In this document: piece by piece, positions 34,782 to 42,793 of the stretch | How the letters are laid out: each line of letters begins with the position of its first letter | Position numbering within the stretch: the stretch's first letter is position 1 | From: Loigolactobacillus bifermentans DSM 20003 | Lineage (GTDB): Bacteria; Bacillota; Bacilli; Lactobacillales; Lactobacillaceae | Reading direction: 5' to 3' | Assembly (NCBI RefSeq): GCF_001434575.1 | Contig: NZ_AZDA01000092.1 | Span: 1-64,000 of the forward strand | Length of the DNA stretch: 64,000 nt | Program-made: the position numbers and the translations under genes | Notes under the pieces: model-generated | The model's database searches: none | Seen by the model: only the letters and a program-made list of their open reading frames with translations | Told to the model about the DNA's origin: nothing

Positions 34782-34786
34782 TATTA

Positions 34787-36244
34787 TCACTTCCTTTTCT
34801 TGGGTACCCCAGGTGGTGCAGGTACAATATGCGCGCCTTTATTACTATGATGAATCTTTAATCGTGTTGTTTCGACTAAGTTACCTTCTACATCCTTATA
34901 GTAACCAATTGGCCCACCAGCATCAACAAATTGAAATTGTCCCGTTATTTTACTTGGATCCGCTTGTTGATAGATAACTTTCTGTAGCTGATCAAGATTT
35001 ACGTCTGAATTAAGATAACTGGGGCCTTTATTGCGACCTTTAGCCAAATCCTGCTTCAAACGTTCTTCATACTGCTTTGTCCCTTTAATGTGACGTTGCT
35101 GACTATCTTGATTAATCGTGATACGAGTACGTTGCTGGGCTAGCCCTTTACTGATCTGCTCACGACTATACTCACGAGGCATCCCACTACGGCCAATAAA
35201 GTCACGCATTTGGGCTTGCGCGTTTAGAACGGTTGTTCTTGTTGCCTTTCGGTCACCACCAATATGGTTAGCAACGTAATCCTCACGCTTAGCCGCTCGA
35301 ATATTCCGCTCAAGTCGACGCTGTTCTTGCGTTTGGCGGTAAACAAAAGTATTGTGCTCATCATCTGGAATCGGGTCAGGGCCGCCTACACCGTCAACAG
35401 TTGGTATTAAATAATGCTTGCAGTTGATACCTAGAATACCGGCTGGGTCACCATAACTGGTATCGCTAAATGGCGGATAGTCACCACTATTCTTGCTACC
35501 ATCCATGCTGTAAACACGCCCTTGATACGGTGCACAGTGAGGTCGTGCGCCAACGTGTTGGGAAATACGCACTAATGACCCATAGCTGCTCATACGTGCC
35601 AGCTCAACGGCATTAGCCGATTGATTGACCTGGCTATTAATAACGGTCCGCATATACACATCTGGCGACCAATGCTTACCTGCACGATCAACCAACGCTG
35701 GCAGTCCCTGTTCAGCATATTCATCAGCTGCTTTAACGGCAGCGTCAATATAAGATTGACCACCACGAGCAGCGACTTCGGCCCGATTTACAATGTCCAT
35801 CATCATTTCATACTGATTTTGGGTCATATTGCGTCGAGCCATGGCCATATAGCGCTCTAGTTCCTTCTGCTGATCACTAACAATCTGTCTGACAGCACGA
35901 TCTTCTTTGAGGGATGCTGGGTTGTTCAACTTACCAGTCTTGGCTAACTGTTTCAGCCACTCCTCTGACTGTTCTGCGTTATCTAAGGTGGCCTTGCTGA
36001 GATTTTGCTTCAACTTAGCATCTGAACCATGTCCTACCTTAGCCAGCACACGCTGCGCATATTCACGCAACTGATTCGCTGCTACAATCTTACCTGTTCG
36101 CCATCCCTCAAAGTCGTCATCATCAATCTCATTAATATCCTGTAGCTGGTCTACCATGTGACGGAAGATCATATCAGCAATGTCAGCATACAAATAAGTG
36201 TACTCAACTGACAGCTTATCTAGGTCTAACGGACTTAATGTCAT
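34787..36244 (-). CDS. phage minor capsid protein (MuF type) with C-terminal Ntox50-like domain
   Basis: A 485-residue protein. Residues 1-340 form the portal-associated minor capsid (SPP1 gp7/MuF-like) part, with ISQHVGARPHCAPYQGRVY and GILGINCKHYLIP. Residues about 372-480 match the pattern I recall for polymorphic toxin 50: QQRHIKGTKQYEE, a FVDAGGPIGYY segment, and the end motif IHHSNKGAHIVP. A toxin riding on the minor head protein would be carried in the virion and injected with the DNA. Enzyme activity of the domain, probably nuclease-like, is inferred. Its ATG overlaps the portal stop (ATGA). Confidence 0.8.
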   Translation of the reverse strand: MTLSPLDLDKLSVEYTYLYADIADMIFRHMVDQLQDINEIDDDDFEGWRTGKIVAANQLREYAQRVLAKVGHGSDAKLKQNLSKATLDNAEQSEEWLKQLAKTGKLNNPASLKEDRAVRQIVSDQQKELERYMAMARRNMTQNQYEMMMDIVNRAEVAARGGQSYIDAAVKAADEYAEQGLPALVDRAGKHWSPDVYMRTVINSQVNQSANAVELARMSSYGSLVRISQHVGARPHCAPYQGRVYSMDGSKNSGDYPPFSDTSYGDPAGILGINCKHYLIPTVDGVGGPDPIPDDEHNTFVYRQTQEQRRLERNIRAAKREDYVANHIGGDRKATRTTVLNAQAQMRDFIGRSGMPREYSREQISKGLAQQRTRITINQDSQQRHIKGTKQYEERLKQDLAKGRNKGPSYLNSDVNLDQLQKVIYQQADPSKITGQFQFVDAGGPIGYYKDVEGNLVETTRLKIHHSNKGAHIVPAPPGVPKKRK

Positions 36245-37794
36245 TCAGCCCCACCGCCGATGTCCTCTAATGTCCCTTGGTCGGGTTGCTGCGCCTGAAT
36301 CTTATCGTAGATTTCTTGGGCTTCTACGTCCGTCACATTATTCACCCGCTTAATGGCAGCAATCTGGTCCATTAACGGCTTGCCACCACTGGCGGTCATG
36401 TAATAGGACAGGTTCTCACTACGGTCCTTAGCAATGCTATCGTCAAAGTTAACCGTAACATCTACATCAGTCTCATCAGAGTAGTTCACCTCAGGGTCAG
36501 CTTTGGCTAATTCAAGGATGCGAATCACCAACTGCTTTAGCGCCTCTTCGATAATCGTTTCATGGCTATTCTTAGTCTGATACGTATCCGAGTTCTCACT
36601 GACCACTTCGGTTGCGGTCTTCATCCCATCACCACCAGCGTCATAGCTAAAGGTGCCCGCGCTAAAACCAACCTGGGATGCAAACAACTTAAGCGTTGTG
36701 TTAATGGTGTTCAGATAGGATTCCGCCCGAAGCGATTGTGTGACATCCTTGATGGTCTCATTGCTAGACCCGCTGATGCTGTCATAATGGAACATTCGAT
36801 AAACTTCTTCAGCCTCATCAAAATAAAATTGTGGTTGGCCGGTCATACGATCAACCCCACGCTTCATCATTGAATCGGGAACCATTAACGTCTTCTTGCT
36901 CAGCTGAATCTCCCGCATTAATGCATCATAAGTCTCATCCAATATCCGCAACGTGTCTAACGCATTGGCATAAATTGGAATACCTAACGGGGATGAAAGA
37001 TTAAGGTTGTTAGCCAAGTTAGGCTTAAGATAGATGAACGTCGGGCCGCTGTATTCTGTTTTTGAGTAACGTGTTTCTTCGGCCAAATCACTATATAGCT
37101 TTGTCAGTGGCACCTTGTGACCAAGATCATCAGCAGTAGTTGACTCATACAACTCATTGCTCACCACATAGGCCGTGTCGTCCTCTGTGTGCCATTCTAA
37201 CAGCGTGTAATAACTGTTATTACTTTGGAAGTTAGACGCAATGACACACTCTGTCACGCCGTTAGCATCCGAACTAATTGGGAAGAATACATCAGCTGTT
37301 GCAAAACGAATCTTGACTTGGCCCCGATACGTGTACAAGCGAATGCACATCCCACCTTCAGCGAACATATATTCTAGATAACGTTCAAAGTTATCATAGA
37401 AGTGGTTCTCTTCGAAGACCTGATGAACAAATACATTGCTGGCCTGCTTCATATCATCTGGGGATGTTGGTTGTGGTGCATTAAGCTTTTTAGTGGCAGT
37501 GAGGACAACCTTCTGACTGAATGTCAGCGTGGCCATCTTCTTAACCGCAATCTGTGGCATATTTAACGACAACAATTGCCGGCCACGCTTATGGCTAGCC
37601 GAATTAAGATAACTGTGTTCAACAATCCATTTGGCACGACCTTGATAGATAGCCAACCACTGCTGAATGTTAGCGTAGTCCTTGCTATCCGACATGATGC
37701 GCTTATGATCATTCGTTGATTCAAGTTTTTCGACAATACCCATACGACCAAACACCCCCTTTAATTTAAGCCACATATTTTTCCAAAGACCCAC
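36241..37794 (-). CDS. portal protein
   Basis: A portal of about 517 residues, SPP1/A118-like. It contains QWLAIYQGRAKWIVEHSY near the N-terminus, FAEGGMCIRLYTYRGQVKI, and the clip/stem region with AGTFSYDAGGDGMKTATEV. It forms the dodecameric ring for DNA entry and exit and sits between terminase and minor capsid genes. The start may be ATG 37800 or GTG 37794; the latter has the better distance (7 bases) from GGAGG. Confidence 0.88.
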   Translation of the reverse strand: MGLWKNMWLKLKGVFGRMGIVEKLESTNDHKRIMSDSKDYANIQQWLAIYQGRAKWIVEHSYLNSASHKRGRQLLSLNMPQIAVKKMATLTFSQKVVLTATKKLNAPQPTSPDDMKQASNVFVHQVFEENHFYDNFERYLEYMFAEGGMCIRLYTYRGQVKIRFATADVFFPISSDANGVTECVIASNFQSNNSYYTLLEWHTEDDTAYVVSNELYESTTADDLGHKVPLTKLYSDLAEETRYSKTEYSGPTFIYLKPNLANNLNLSSPLGIPIYANALDTLRILDETYDALMREIQLSKKTLMVPDSMMKRGVDRMTGQPQFYFDEAEEVYRMFHYDSISGSSNETIKDVTQSLRAESYLNTINTTLKLFASQVGFSAGTFSYDAGGDGMKTATEVVSENSDTYQTKNSHETIIEEALKQLVIRILELAKADPEVNYSDETDVDVTVNFDDSIAKDRSENLSYYMTASGGKPLMDQIAAIKRVNNVTDVEAQEIYDKIQAQQPDQGTLEDIGGGAE

Positions 37795-37806
37795 TAACAT
37801 CCCTCC

Positions 37807-39138
37807 TTACCAATTGACATAGGTTAGATAGTTCGCATAGAAGTAATTCACCGAATAACGAAATTCATCCATGGCATGGTTAAACGCATCGACTGGCTTC
37901 TTGGACTGTGGATCACGTACGTACATACCCAGTTCCTTTAAAAAGTTACGATGATCATAGCTCAAATCAGGAATGCCGCTATCCGGCGTTTCTACTAGTC
38001 GGAACATCCCTTGCTCAATGACGTTTTGACAACGCTCAATCCCCACCTCAATACCTTGTGTACTGCGTAAATGCTCATGCGCATTGTTATTGGCCGTCTC
38101 AGTCATGATTCCTATCTTTTCCAGCTCAGCACGCAATGACTTGGCTGCAGGGTCAATAATGACAGTTGAATGATGTACTTGGTATTGACGTTCACACCAT
38201 AGAATGAATCGGCGTAACTCAACCGCATACGTAGACATAGCACGTGCTTCCTGTGTTGCAGATCCTGAATGATAGAAATTAGCAACTCTGTTTAATCTGT
38301 AACCCATTTGTCCGTTTTCATCCCTGACATTGGTAATGATATTGCAGCTAAGTGTTGTTGCATCATTCTGGCCAGCATCGCCGGCAAAATACATTTCAAC
38401 AATCTGACCGTGCAAAGTAGCATCAATCATCGTCTCGTGATCAAACATTACATAGATTGCACCTTCAGGCATTACCCTTAGGCCTAACCAGTCACGTTTA
38501 TATCGATATGGATTAGCCTTTAGTTCAGCTTCGACCTCGGTCAAACGTTGCTCAGTCATTGTCGGATTATCACGCATATCCCAGTGCAACCAATGTGCCT
38601 TGTAATCATCAAAGAGATCAATAACGGGATGATTAGGCGCCGGCGGATTTAAATCAGCGAGATGATACCGATACTTTGCCTTAATCGTTCGGCGAAATGA
38701 CTCGTCAATGAACTCTTTATTCATCAAATCAATTTCAGAATAAGCGACTGAACCAAGCGACATCCCACGAATTGCATTGGCCGAGTTAGACTTACCGCCA
38801 CCTTTAAAATAAATCCGTTTATGGCCACTTGGTAAATCGATGGCCAAGTGATCACCACCGCGGTCTCGACGCAACTCACAGCAACCATCAAAAATATACG
38901 CTAATCCAAGTCCATCACCCTCAATAAACAGCGTATACGCCAATGCTTGGTTGTAGGCGCTAACAAGATGATTCTCATCAGGAGACAACATATAAAACAT
39001 AGCAAGCCTAGCATCATCGGCCGCTGTCTTGCCGCTACGAATTGCACCCTCATTAACGTCAAATAAGTGATCAAACGGGGATGCTAGGAAGGATGCTTGC
39101 TTAGGCGAATACTCAACTTCCTTAAGATTCGTTTTCAC
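37807..39138 (-). CDS. terminase large subunit
   Basis: A 443-residue packaging motor. The ATPase part has a Walker A-like NEGAIRSGKTAADD near residue 30 and a Walker B-like VAYSEID near residue 132. The nuclease part has FAGDAGQ near 255, VIIDPAAKSL near 330 and a terminal VDAFNHAMDEFRYS. It follows the small subunit, overlapping it by 17 bases, and starts with GTG behind AGGGG. Confidence 0.92.
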   Translation of the reverse strand: MKTNLKEVEYSPKQASFLASPFDHLFDVNEGAIRSGKTAADDARLAMFYMLSPDENHLVSAYNQALAYTLFIEGDGLGLAYIFDGCCELRRDRGGDHLAIDLPSGHKRIYFKGGGKSNSANAIRGMSLGSVAYSEIDLMNKEFIDESFRRTIKAKYRYHLADLNPPAPNHPVIDLFDDYKAHWLHWDMRDNPTMTEQRLTEVEAELKANPYRYKRDWLGLRVMPEGAIYVMFDHETMIDATLHGQIVEMYFAGDAGQNDATTLSCNIITNVRDENGQMGYRLNRVANFYHSGSATQEARAMSTYAVELRRFILWCERQYQVHHSTVIIDPAAKSLRAELEKIGIMTETANNNAHEHLRSTQGIEVGIERCQNVIEQGMFRLVETPDSGIPDLSYDHRNFLKELGMYVRDPQSKKPVDAFNHAMDEFRYSVNYFYANYLTYVNW

Positions 39139-40075
39139 TATGTTTATCCCCTTCCTGTGATTCTTGACGCTGTGCTAACGCTTGAGAAATGGCTGCAATG
39201 ATTGGATTGTCTTCGCCGGCACCTTCAAGTGCATCGGCTTGATGCTCAAGAATACGAGCCTTAGCCTCAGATTGACGCTTATCAGATTTCAATTTCAGCA
39301 GCTGTTCTTTGACAATATCATCACTGTTCGGATAACGTTTCAGCAATTCAAGCAGTGCACGCTGCTTATCATACGTTTCAACAACAGCATCCCCTTCATC
39401 AATCCGAATGGACTTCAACAGGGATGTATCGCCTTCACCAGTGAACTCAACCACGTTCTCATAATAGACGCCTTGTTCCCCAGTATCAGGATCAATAAAC
39501 GGTAGCCATTCATAATGCTTACCGTATTCTGAAATGAAGGGACCGCCTTTAATGAAATGTTTGGTCCAGCGCTTGTGCTTTACCCGTTTGACTGTAACGT
39601 AATCACCAATATCAACAAAGGCCTGCTTCTTTAACTCATGAATGATATCTTCAGCAGTAATCGCTTCTGCTTTTTGGCGAGCCTTTTTTAAGCGTTCAAT
39701 TTCATTTTGCACACCAGCATTCACCAGCATCCTCGGGCCATTTGTATTGGCTGTTTTCCAGCTGCAATTGTAGGCTTTACGATATGCTTTAGTGGCGTTA
39801 AAAGACTGTAGGTAAAGGATACAGAAGAGCTTTTGTTTTTCCGTTAGATCCTCATTATTGGCTAAATCATCAACCATTTTATCTGCAACGCGTTGCGTTT
39901 TTGTTGCAACGTTTTTAACGTGTTGCGTTGCAGGTTTATCATCCCAATTGTGCCGAGATTTCCAAGCCCGAACAGTACCAGTTGACACGTCATACTTAGC
40001 AGCAATATCCTTATACGCCATCCCCGCTAAGTAATCCTTTTTAGCCTGCTCAATTCGCTCTCGATTAGCAGCCAC
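39122..40075 (-). CDS. terminase small subunit
   Basis: A 317-residue protein. The N-terminal 45 residues are a helix-turn-helix (YKDIAAKYDVSTGTVRAWKSRHNW). The terminase_2 core follows (LTEKQKLFCILYLQSFNATKAYRKAYN, AEDIIHELKKQAFVDIGDYV). The C-terminus is a charged helix. It recognises the packaging site on phage DNA. Six 11-bp repeats just upstream (40180-40245) are a plausible target. It seems to start with GTG. Confidence 0.9.
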   Translation of the reverse strand: MAANRERIEQAKKDYLAGMAYKDIAAKYDVSTGTVRAWKSRHNWDDKPATQHVKNVATKTQRVADKMVDDLANNEDLTEKQKLFCILYLQSFNATKAYRKAYNCSWKTANTNGPRMLVNAGVQNEIERLKKARQKAEAITAEDIIHELKKQAFVDIGDYVTVKRVKHKRWTKHFIKGGPFISEYGKHYEWLPFIDPDTGEQGVYYENVVEFTGEGDTSLLKSIRIDEGDAVVETYDKQRALLELLKRYPNSDDIVKEQLLKLKSDKRQSEAKARILEHQADALEGAGEDNPIIAAISQALAQRQESQEGDKHSENES

Positions 40076-40179
40076 TACATATCACCACACCTCCATCGTT
40101 GGATACAAAAAGGACGCCCACATAGACGTCCTCGGGAAACACTTTATTATTTTCTACTTTATCAATATACCACCGAAAC

Positions 40180-40245
40180 AGTCCCATTGTAGTCTGATGT
40201 TAGTCCCATAAAAGTCCGCTCCCAGTCCGATTTCAGTCCGATTTT
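40180..40245. repeat. six direct repeats with exact 11-bp period (candidate packaging site)
   Basis: AGTCCCAT, AGTCTGAT, AGTCCCAT, AGTCCGCT, AGTCCGAT and AGTCCGAT begin at 40180, 40191, 40202, 40213, 40224 and 40235. The array lies between the end of the ArpU-like gene and the start of the terminase small subunit gene. One repeat per helical turn is the layout of a site wrapped by a ring-shaped small terminase or bound by a regulator. Confidence 0.85.
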
Positions 40246-40658
40246 CGAACATACACATGAAGGTCGAACGTATTTTCAAACGCATCAGCGAACCATCGTA
40301 AGGCCTCGGACTTGAGCCGATAGTACTGACTTCGCTCGTATGGTACCTGTTCAATGATTTCATCATCAGTTAATTCCAATATGTATGCCATATAGAGGAT
40401 TTTCTGGTATTTATCAGGGCATCTTCTAATGGCATTAACGGCAGCCGTCACAATTCGGGGCGCGTCAGCATGTTCTACCAGTGCATCCTCAATGCCGTTC
40501 CCAACAGGTTCCGACTTAGGCAGTGCCGAAAATCTAGGTGATTTGACATCAACCATACTGTAACCGGCCTTAACCACGAACCGTGGAAACTCATTGATCA
40601 AGAAATTGCGCACGTTATCCTCTGTTTTATTTGTATTCAAGACCGGTAATAGTCCCAC
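40233..40658 (-). CDS. ArpU/RinA-type late transcription regulator
   Basis: About 141 residues. The C-terminal half (CPDKYQKILYMAYILELTDDEIIEQV, then ERSQYYRLKSEALRWFADAF) is a sigma-like helix-turn-helix as in ArpU-family phage regulators, which activate packaging and structural genes. The position directly before terminase fits. The start is probably GTG at 40658 behind GGGGA; the GTG three codons earlier overlaps the site. The last repeat of the 11-bp array covers its stop codon. Confidence 0.8.
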   Translation of the reverse strand: MGLLPVLNTNKTEDNVRNFLINEFPRFVVKAGYSMVDVKSPRFSALPKSEPVGNGIEDALVEHADAPRIVTAAVNAIRRCPDKYQKILYMAYILELTDDEIIEQVPYERSQYYRLKSEALRWFADAFENTFDLHVYVRKSD

Positions 40659-40674
40659 GTTCAGCACTCCCCTA

Positions 40675-40728
40675 TGATATAATGTTGATGGTGGATAGGG
40701 GCTGGCACGGTAACGTGTCGGCTTTTTC
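40675..40728 (+). ncRNA. plus-strand promoter/terminator unit, possible short antisense RNA
   Basis: An extended -10 promoter (TATGATATAAT, 40673-40683) reads rightward, against the operon. It is followed by a strong hairpin (GCTGGCACG, loop, CGTGTCGGC) with five T residues at 40723-40727. A transcript of about 40 bases would result. No plus-strand gene lies nearby, so the terminator has no other obvious client. Confidence 0.35.
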
Positions 40729-40730
40729 TT

Positions 40731-40868
40731 TTACCAAAAAATGAACATAAACAATGTTAGAACCGCCTTGATTGTTAGAAACACCATTACCATACTGATC
40801 AGCACGGCGCCACATAAAGCCGCTACCGCACCGACTAAGTAATAACTGTCACTTATTTTTAATTTCAT
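40731..40868 (-). CDS. 45-residue membrane protein
   Basis: A peptide with two hydrophobic stretches (YYLVGAVAALCGAVLISMVMV, then AVLTLFMFIFW). The ATG overlaps the stop of the ORF6N/ORF6C gene (ATGA) behind AAGGTGG, so it is translationally coupled. Function unknown. Confidence 0.6.
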   Translation of the reverse strand: MKLKISDSYYLVGAVAALCGAVLISMVMVFLTIKAVLTLFMFIFW

Positions 40869-41593
40869 CCCTGAGCCACCTTATCACCAAGCTGCTTAAC
40901 GATAGTCGTTGTTGCAACCGATGGCACCCACGCTTCGATAAAATCACACACCGCATCAAAACTCTTCTTTCGAACTTGAATACGTGTTCGAACATTCGCT
41001 ACCTCGTTTATCCCGGTACTGATGTCCTTAAATAGCCGTGCCCGTTGCTCACGATTTAGCTTCATATTATGCATTTCAACGTACTCTGCAACTTTATGAT
41101 TAACACGACGGCTTAGATAACTATATTCACTAGGTGTCAATGACTGATCATCTTCCAGAGCTTTTACTCGCTTATCAACTAGCTTGAGTTTTTTGTTAAC
41201 ATTGCCACTATTTTCTAGCAATACTTGAATTTTTTCTTCCGGAGTTTCTGGCAATCGAAATTGAGGACGGTTGAAATAGTTTTCCTCTAGCGCATCATAC
41301 ATATCCCAAGCACGATCCGTGCCAAGCATCTTCGAATGGCGGCTAGCCCCGCGCTTAGTCCAAAGATATAGATGAGCCGTACGTTCAGCGACCAAGTCGG
41401 AATTTCCTACCTGGTTCTTAAACCTTTTCAATTCACTACCCTCTAATAAAAAGTAGTGCTTGCCTTCTTCAAATTTATCTTTGTTGTAAGCAAAATTCTG
41501 TTTGATGCGGTCAGCTGTTGTGTCGTAAAATTCGGCCAATTGTTCAGTAGTCAAAATCAACTGATCAGCATATTTAATTTCTGATAATTTCAT
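40865..41593 (-). CDS. ORF6N/ORF6C-domain antirepressor-like protein
   Basis: A 242-residue DNA-binding protein. The N-terminal ORF6N domain (LILTTEQLAEFYDTTADRIKQNF, GKHYFLLEG, then LYLWTKRGASRHSKMLGTDRAW) is that of phage antirepressors. The C-terminal ORF6C domain follows a coiled linker. Such proteins counteract CI or act late in early transcription. The gene overlaps its upstream neighbour by one base. Confidence 0.85.
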   Translation of the reverse strand: MKLSEIKYADQLILTTEQLAEFYDTTADRIKQNFAYNKDKFEEGKHYFLLEGSELKRFKNQVGNSDLVAERTAHLYLWTKRGASRHSKMLGTDRAWDMYDALEENYFNRPQFRLPETPEEKIQVLLENSGNVNKKLKLVDKRVKALEDDQSLTPSEYSYLSRRVNHKVAEYVEMHNMKLNREQRARLFKDISTGINEVANVRTRIQVRKKSFDAVCDFIEAWVPSVATTTIVKQLGDKVAQG

Positions 41594-41916
41594 TACCGCG
41601 TACCACCTTTCTCAATTCTGACAAGCTCACCCGTGCTATCAAAGTAATATCGCTTTGATGATCCACAAAATTCCAATGCCGTTACTTCATCCGGAAACTC
41701 TCCCGGCTTAAAGACTGGCGTTAAATGAGCCAGCTCTCTCCCAATTAGCCGCAACCGTAGTCGCCATCTAATATTGCCGTTAACATTTGGGTACTTTGGC
41801 CTAAACTCCTGCTTAAAGCGCCGCATATCGCAAAAATAGTGTCGGCTTAGCGGTATTTCCTGTACATCGAAATCCAGTGTTGCAACAAATTGCTTACGTC
41901 TCGTTCGTTTATTCAT
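41593..41916 (-). CDS. basic phage protein of unknown function
   Basis: A 107-residue, strongly basic protein (MNKRTRRKQFVATLDFDVQ start, GNIRWRLRLRLIGREL centre). No domain recognised. It sits in the middle-gene cluster, overlapping the ORF6N/ORF6C gene by one base. Nucleic-acid binding is possible given the charge. Confidence 0.55.
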   Translation of the reverse strand: MNKRTRRKQFVATLDFDVQEIPLSRHYFCDMRRFKQEFRPKYPNVNGNIRWRLRLRLIGRELAHLTPVFKPGEFPDEVTALEFCGSSKRYYFDSTGELVRIEKGGTR

Positions 41917-41928
41917 CCCTGCACCCCC

Positions 41929-42117
41929 TCAAAACGGTAAATGATCATGCTGTGCAGCACTCATCTGCTTCTTCAGCTCTTCAGTATATTGGCCAAGATA
42001 TGCGTTAAAACTGGACATCGACATCGGAAATTTGCTGGTATCTAGCTCTGGATTTTGAATGCCAAACCACTCAGACAATGCCTTTTTAGCTTGGCGATAC
42101 GTCACTTGCTGTTCCAT
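41929..42117 (-). CDS. small phage protein of unknown function
   Basis: A 62-residue protein beginning MEQQVTYRQAKKALSEWFG; the ATG at 42117 follows AGGAGG at 8 bases. A longer frame from 42171 would overlap the neighbour more deeply and lacks a site. No family recognised. Confidence 0.55.
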   Translation of the reverse strand: MEQQVTYRQAKKALSEWFGIQNPELDTSKFPMSMSSFNAYLGQYTEELKKQMSAAQHDHLPF

Positions 42118-42292
42118 TTTGTGCTTCCTCCTTTTCGTAAACGCTGGTATCCATGTGCCGCAACTGCTCATCAGTAAAAGCAGTCCTTAATTTCGCAGTG
42201 TTGCTGTACTCTGCCTGGCAAATACCGTCGTCATACAGATAAACTTGCTCTCTAACGGCTGGATTCCAGCGATGCAAATACCATCTAATCAT
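42086..42292 (-). CDS. small phage protein of unknown function
   Basis: A 68-residue protein (MIRWYLHRWNPAVREQVYLYD start). Its ATG overlaps the upstream stop (ATGA), and its 3' end overlaps the next gene by 32 bases. No motif seen. Confidence 0.5.
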   Translation of the reverse strand: MIRWYLHRWNPAVREQVYLYDDGICQAEYSNTAKLRTAFTDEQLRHMDTSVYEKEEAQNGTASDVSPS

Positions 42293-42552
42293 GATTTTCC
42301 TTCGAGTTTGAATATATATCTGACCATTTGTCGAAACGCAGTTTGGTTAGTATAAATTGCTTGCCCTACCAAAGTTAGGTCAGTAGCCAGTCCGTACATG
42401 CAAGCCCAATTGGCATGATCAGTATAACCAATGATTTCCATCGCCACTTCATCCGCTGAAAGCTGGCCGCTTAAACCCAGCACCGGATCAGTTAGCAGAT
42501 CTTCGGTGATATACCGCTGCACTGCAACACGCTCTTTTTCAGTCATACTCAT
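42289..42552 (-). CDS. small phage protein of unknown function
   Basis: About 87 residues, helical (MSMTEKERVAVQRYITEDLL start). ATG at 42552 behind GGGGGA; the open frame extends to 42573 without a better site. It lies in the dense middle-gene run between replication and ORF6N/ORF6C. No family recognised. Confidence 0.5.
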   Translation of the reverse strand: MSMTEKERVAVQRYITEDLLTDPVLGLSGQLSADEVAMEIIGYTDHANWACMYGLATDLTLVGQAIYTNQTAFRQMVRYIFKLEGKS

Positions 42553-42563
42553 TTTCCGTCCCC

Positions 42564-42767
42564 CTAATTCCAACCGGCATTGTAGGGCCGATCTAAACTT
42601 TCAATTTCATCAATTGCCACGCTTAAGCCCCTAAGTGCATATTCGGCCTGTACCGGAGTAATACGTCCCAGCGTTCTCAAATTAATAATTCCACGGGAAT
42701 CAGCTTTCAGCCGCTCTTTCAGTTCCAATAGTTCCGGACTGTTCAAATTCAATTTTGTTTCAATCAT
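42564..42767 (-). CDS. small phage protein of unknown function
   Basis: A 67-residue acidic/basic helical protein (LNSPELLELKERLKADSRGI), 26 bases after the DnaD-like gene. In place of a helicase loader only small genes like this follow the replication gene. Function unknown. Confidence 0.5.
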   Translation of the reverse strand: MIETKLNLNSPELLELKERLKADSRGIINLRTLGRITPVQAEYALRGLSVAIDEIESLDRPYNAGWN

Positions 42768-42793
42768 GCGTTAGCAACTCCTTTGTTTGTTCG

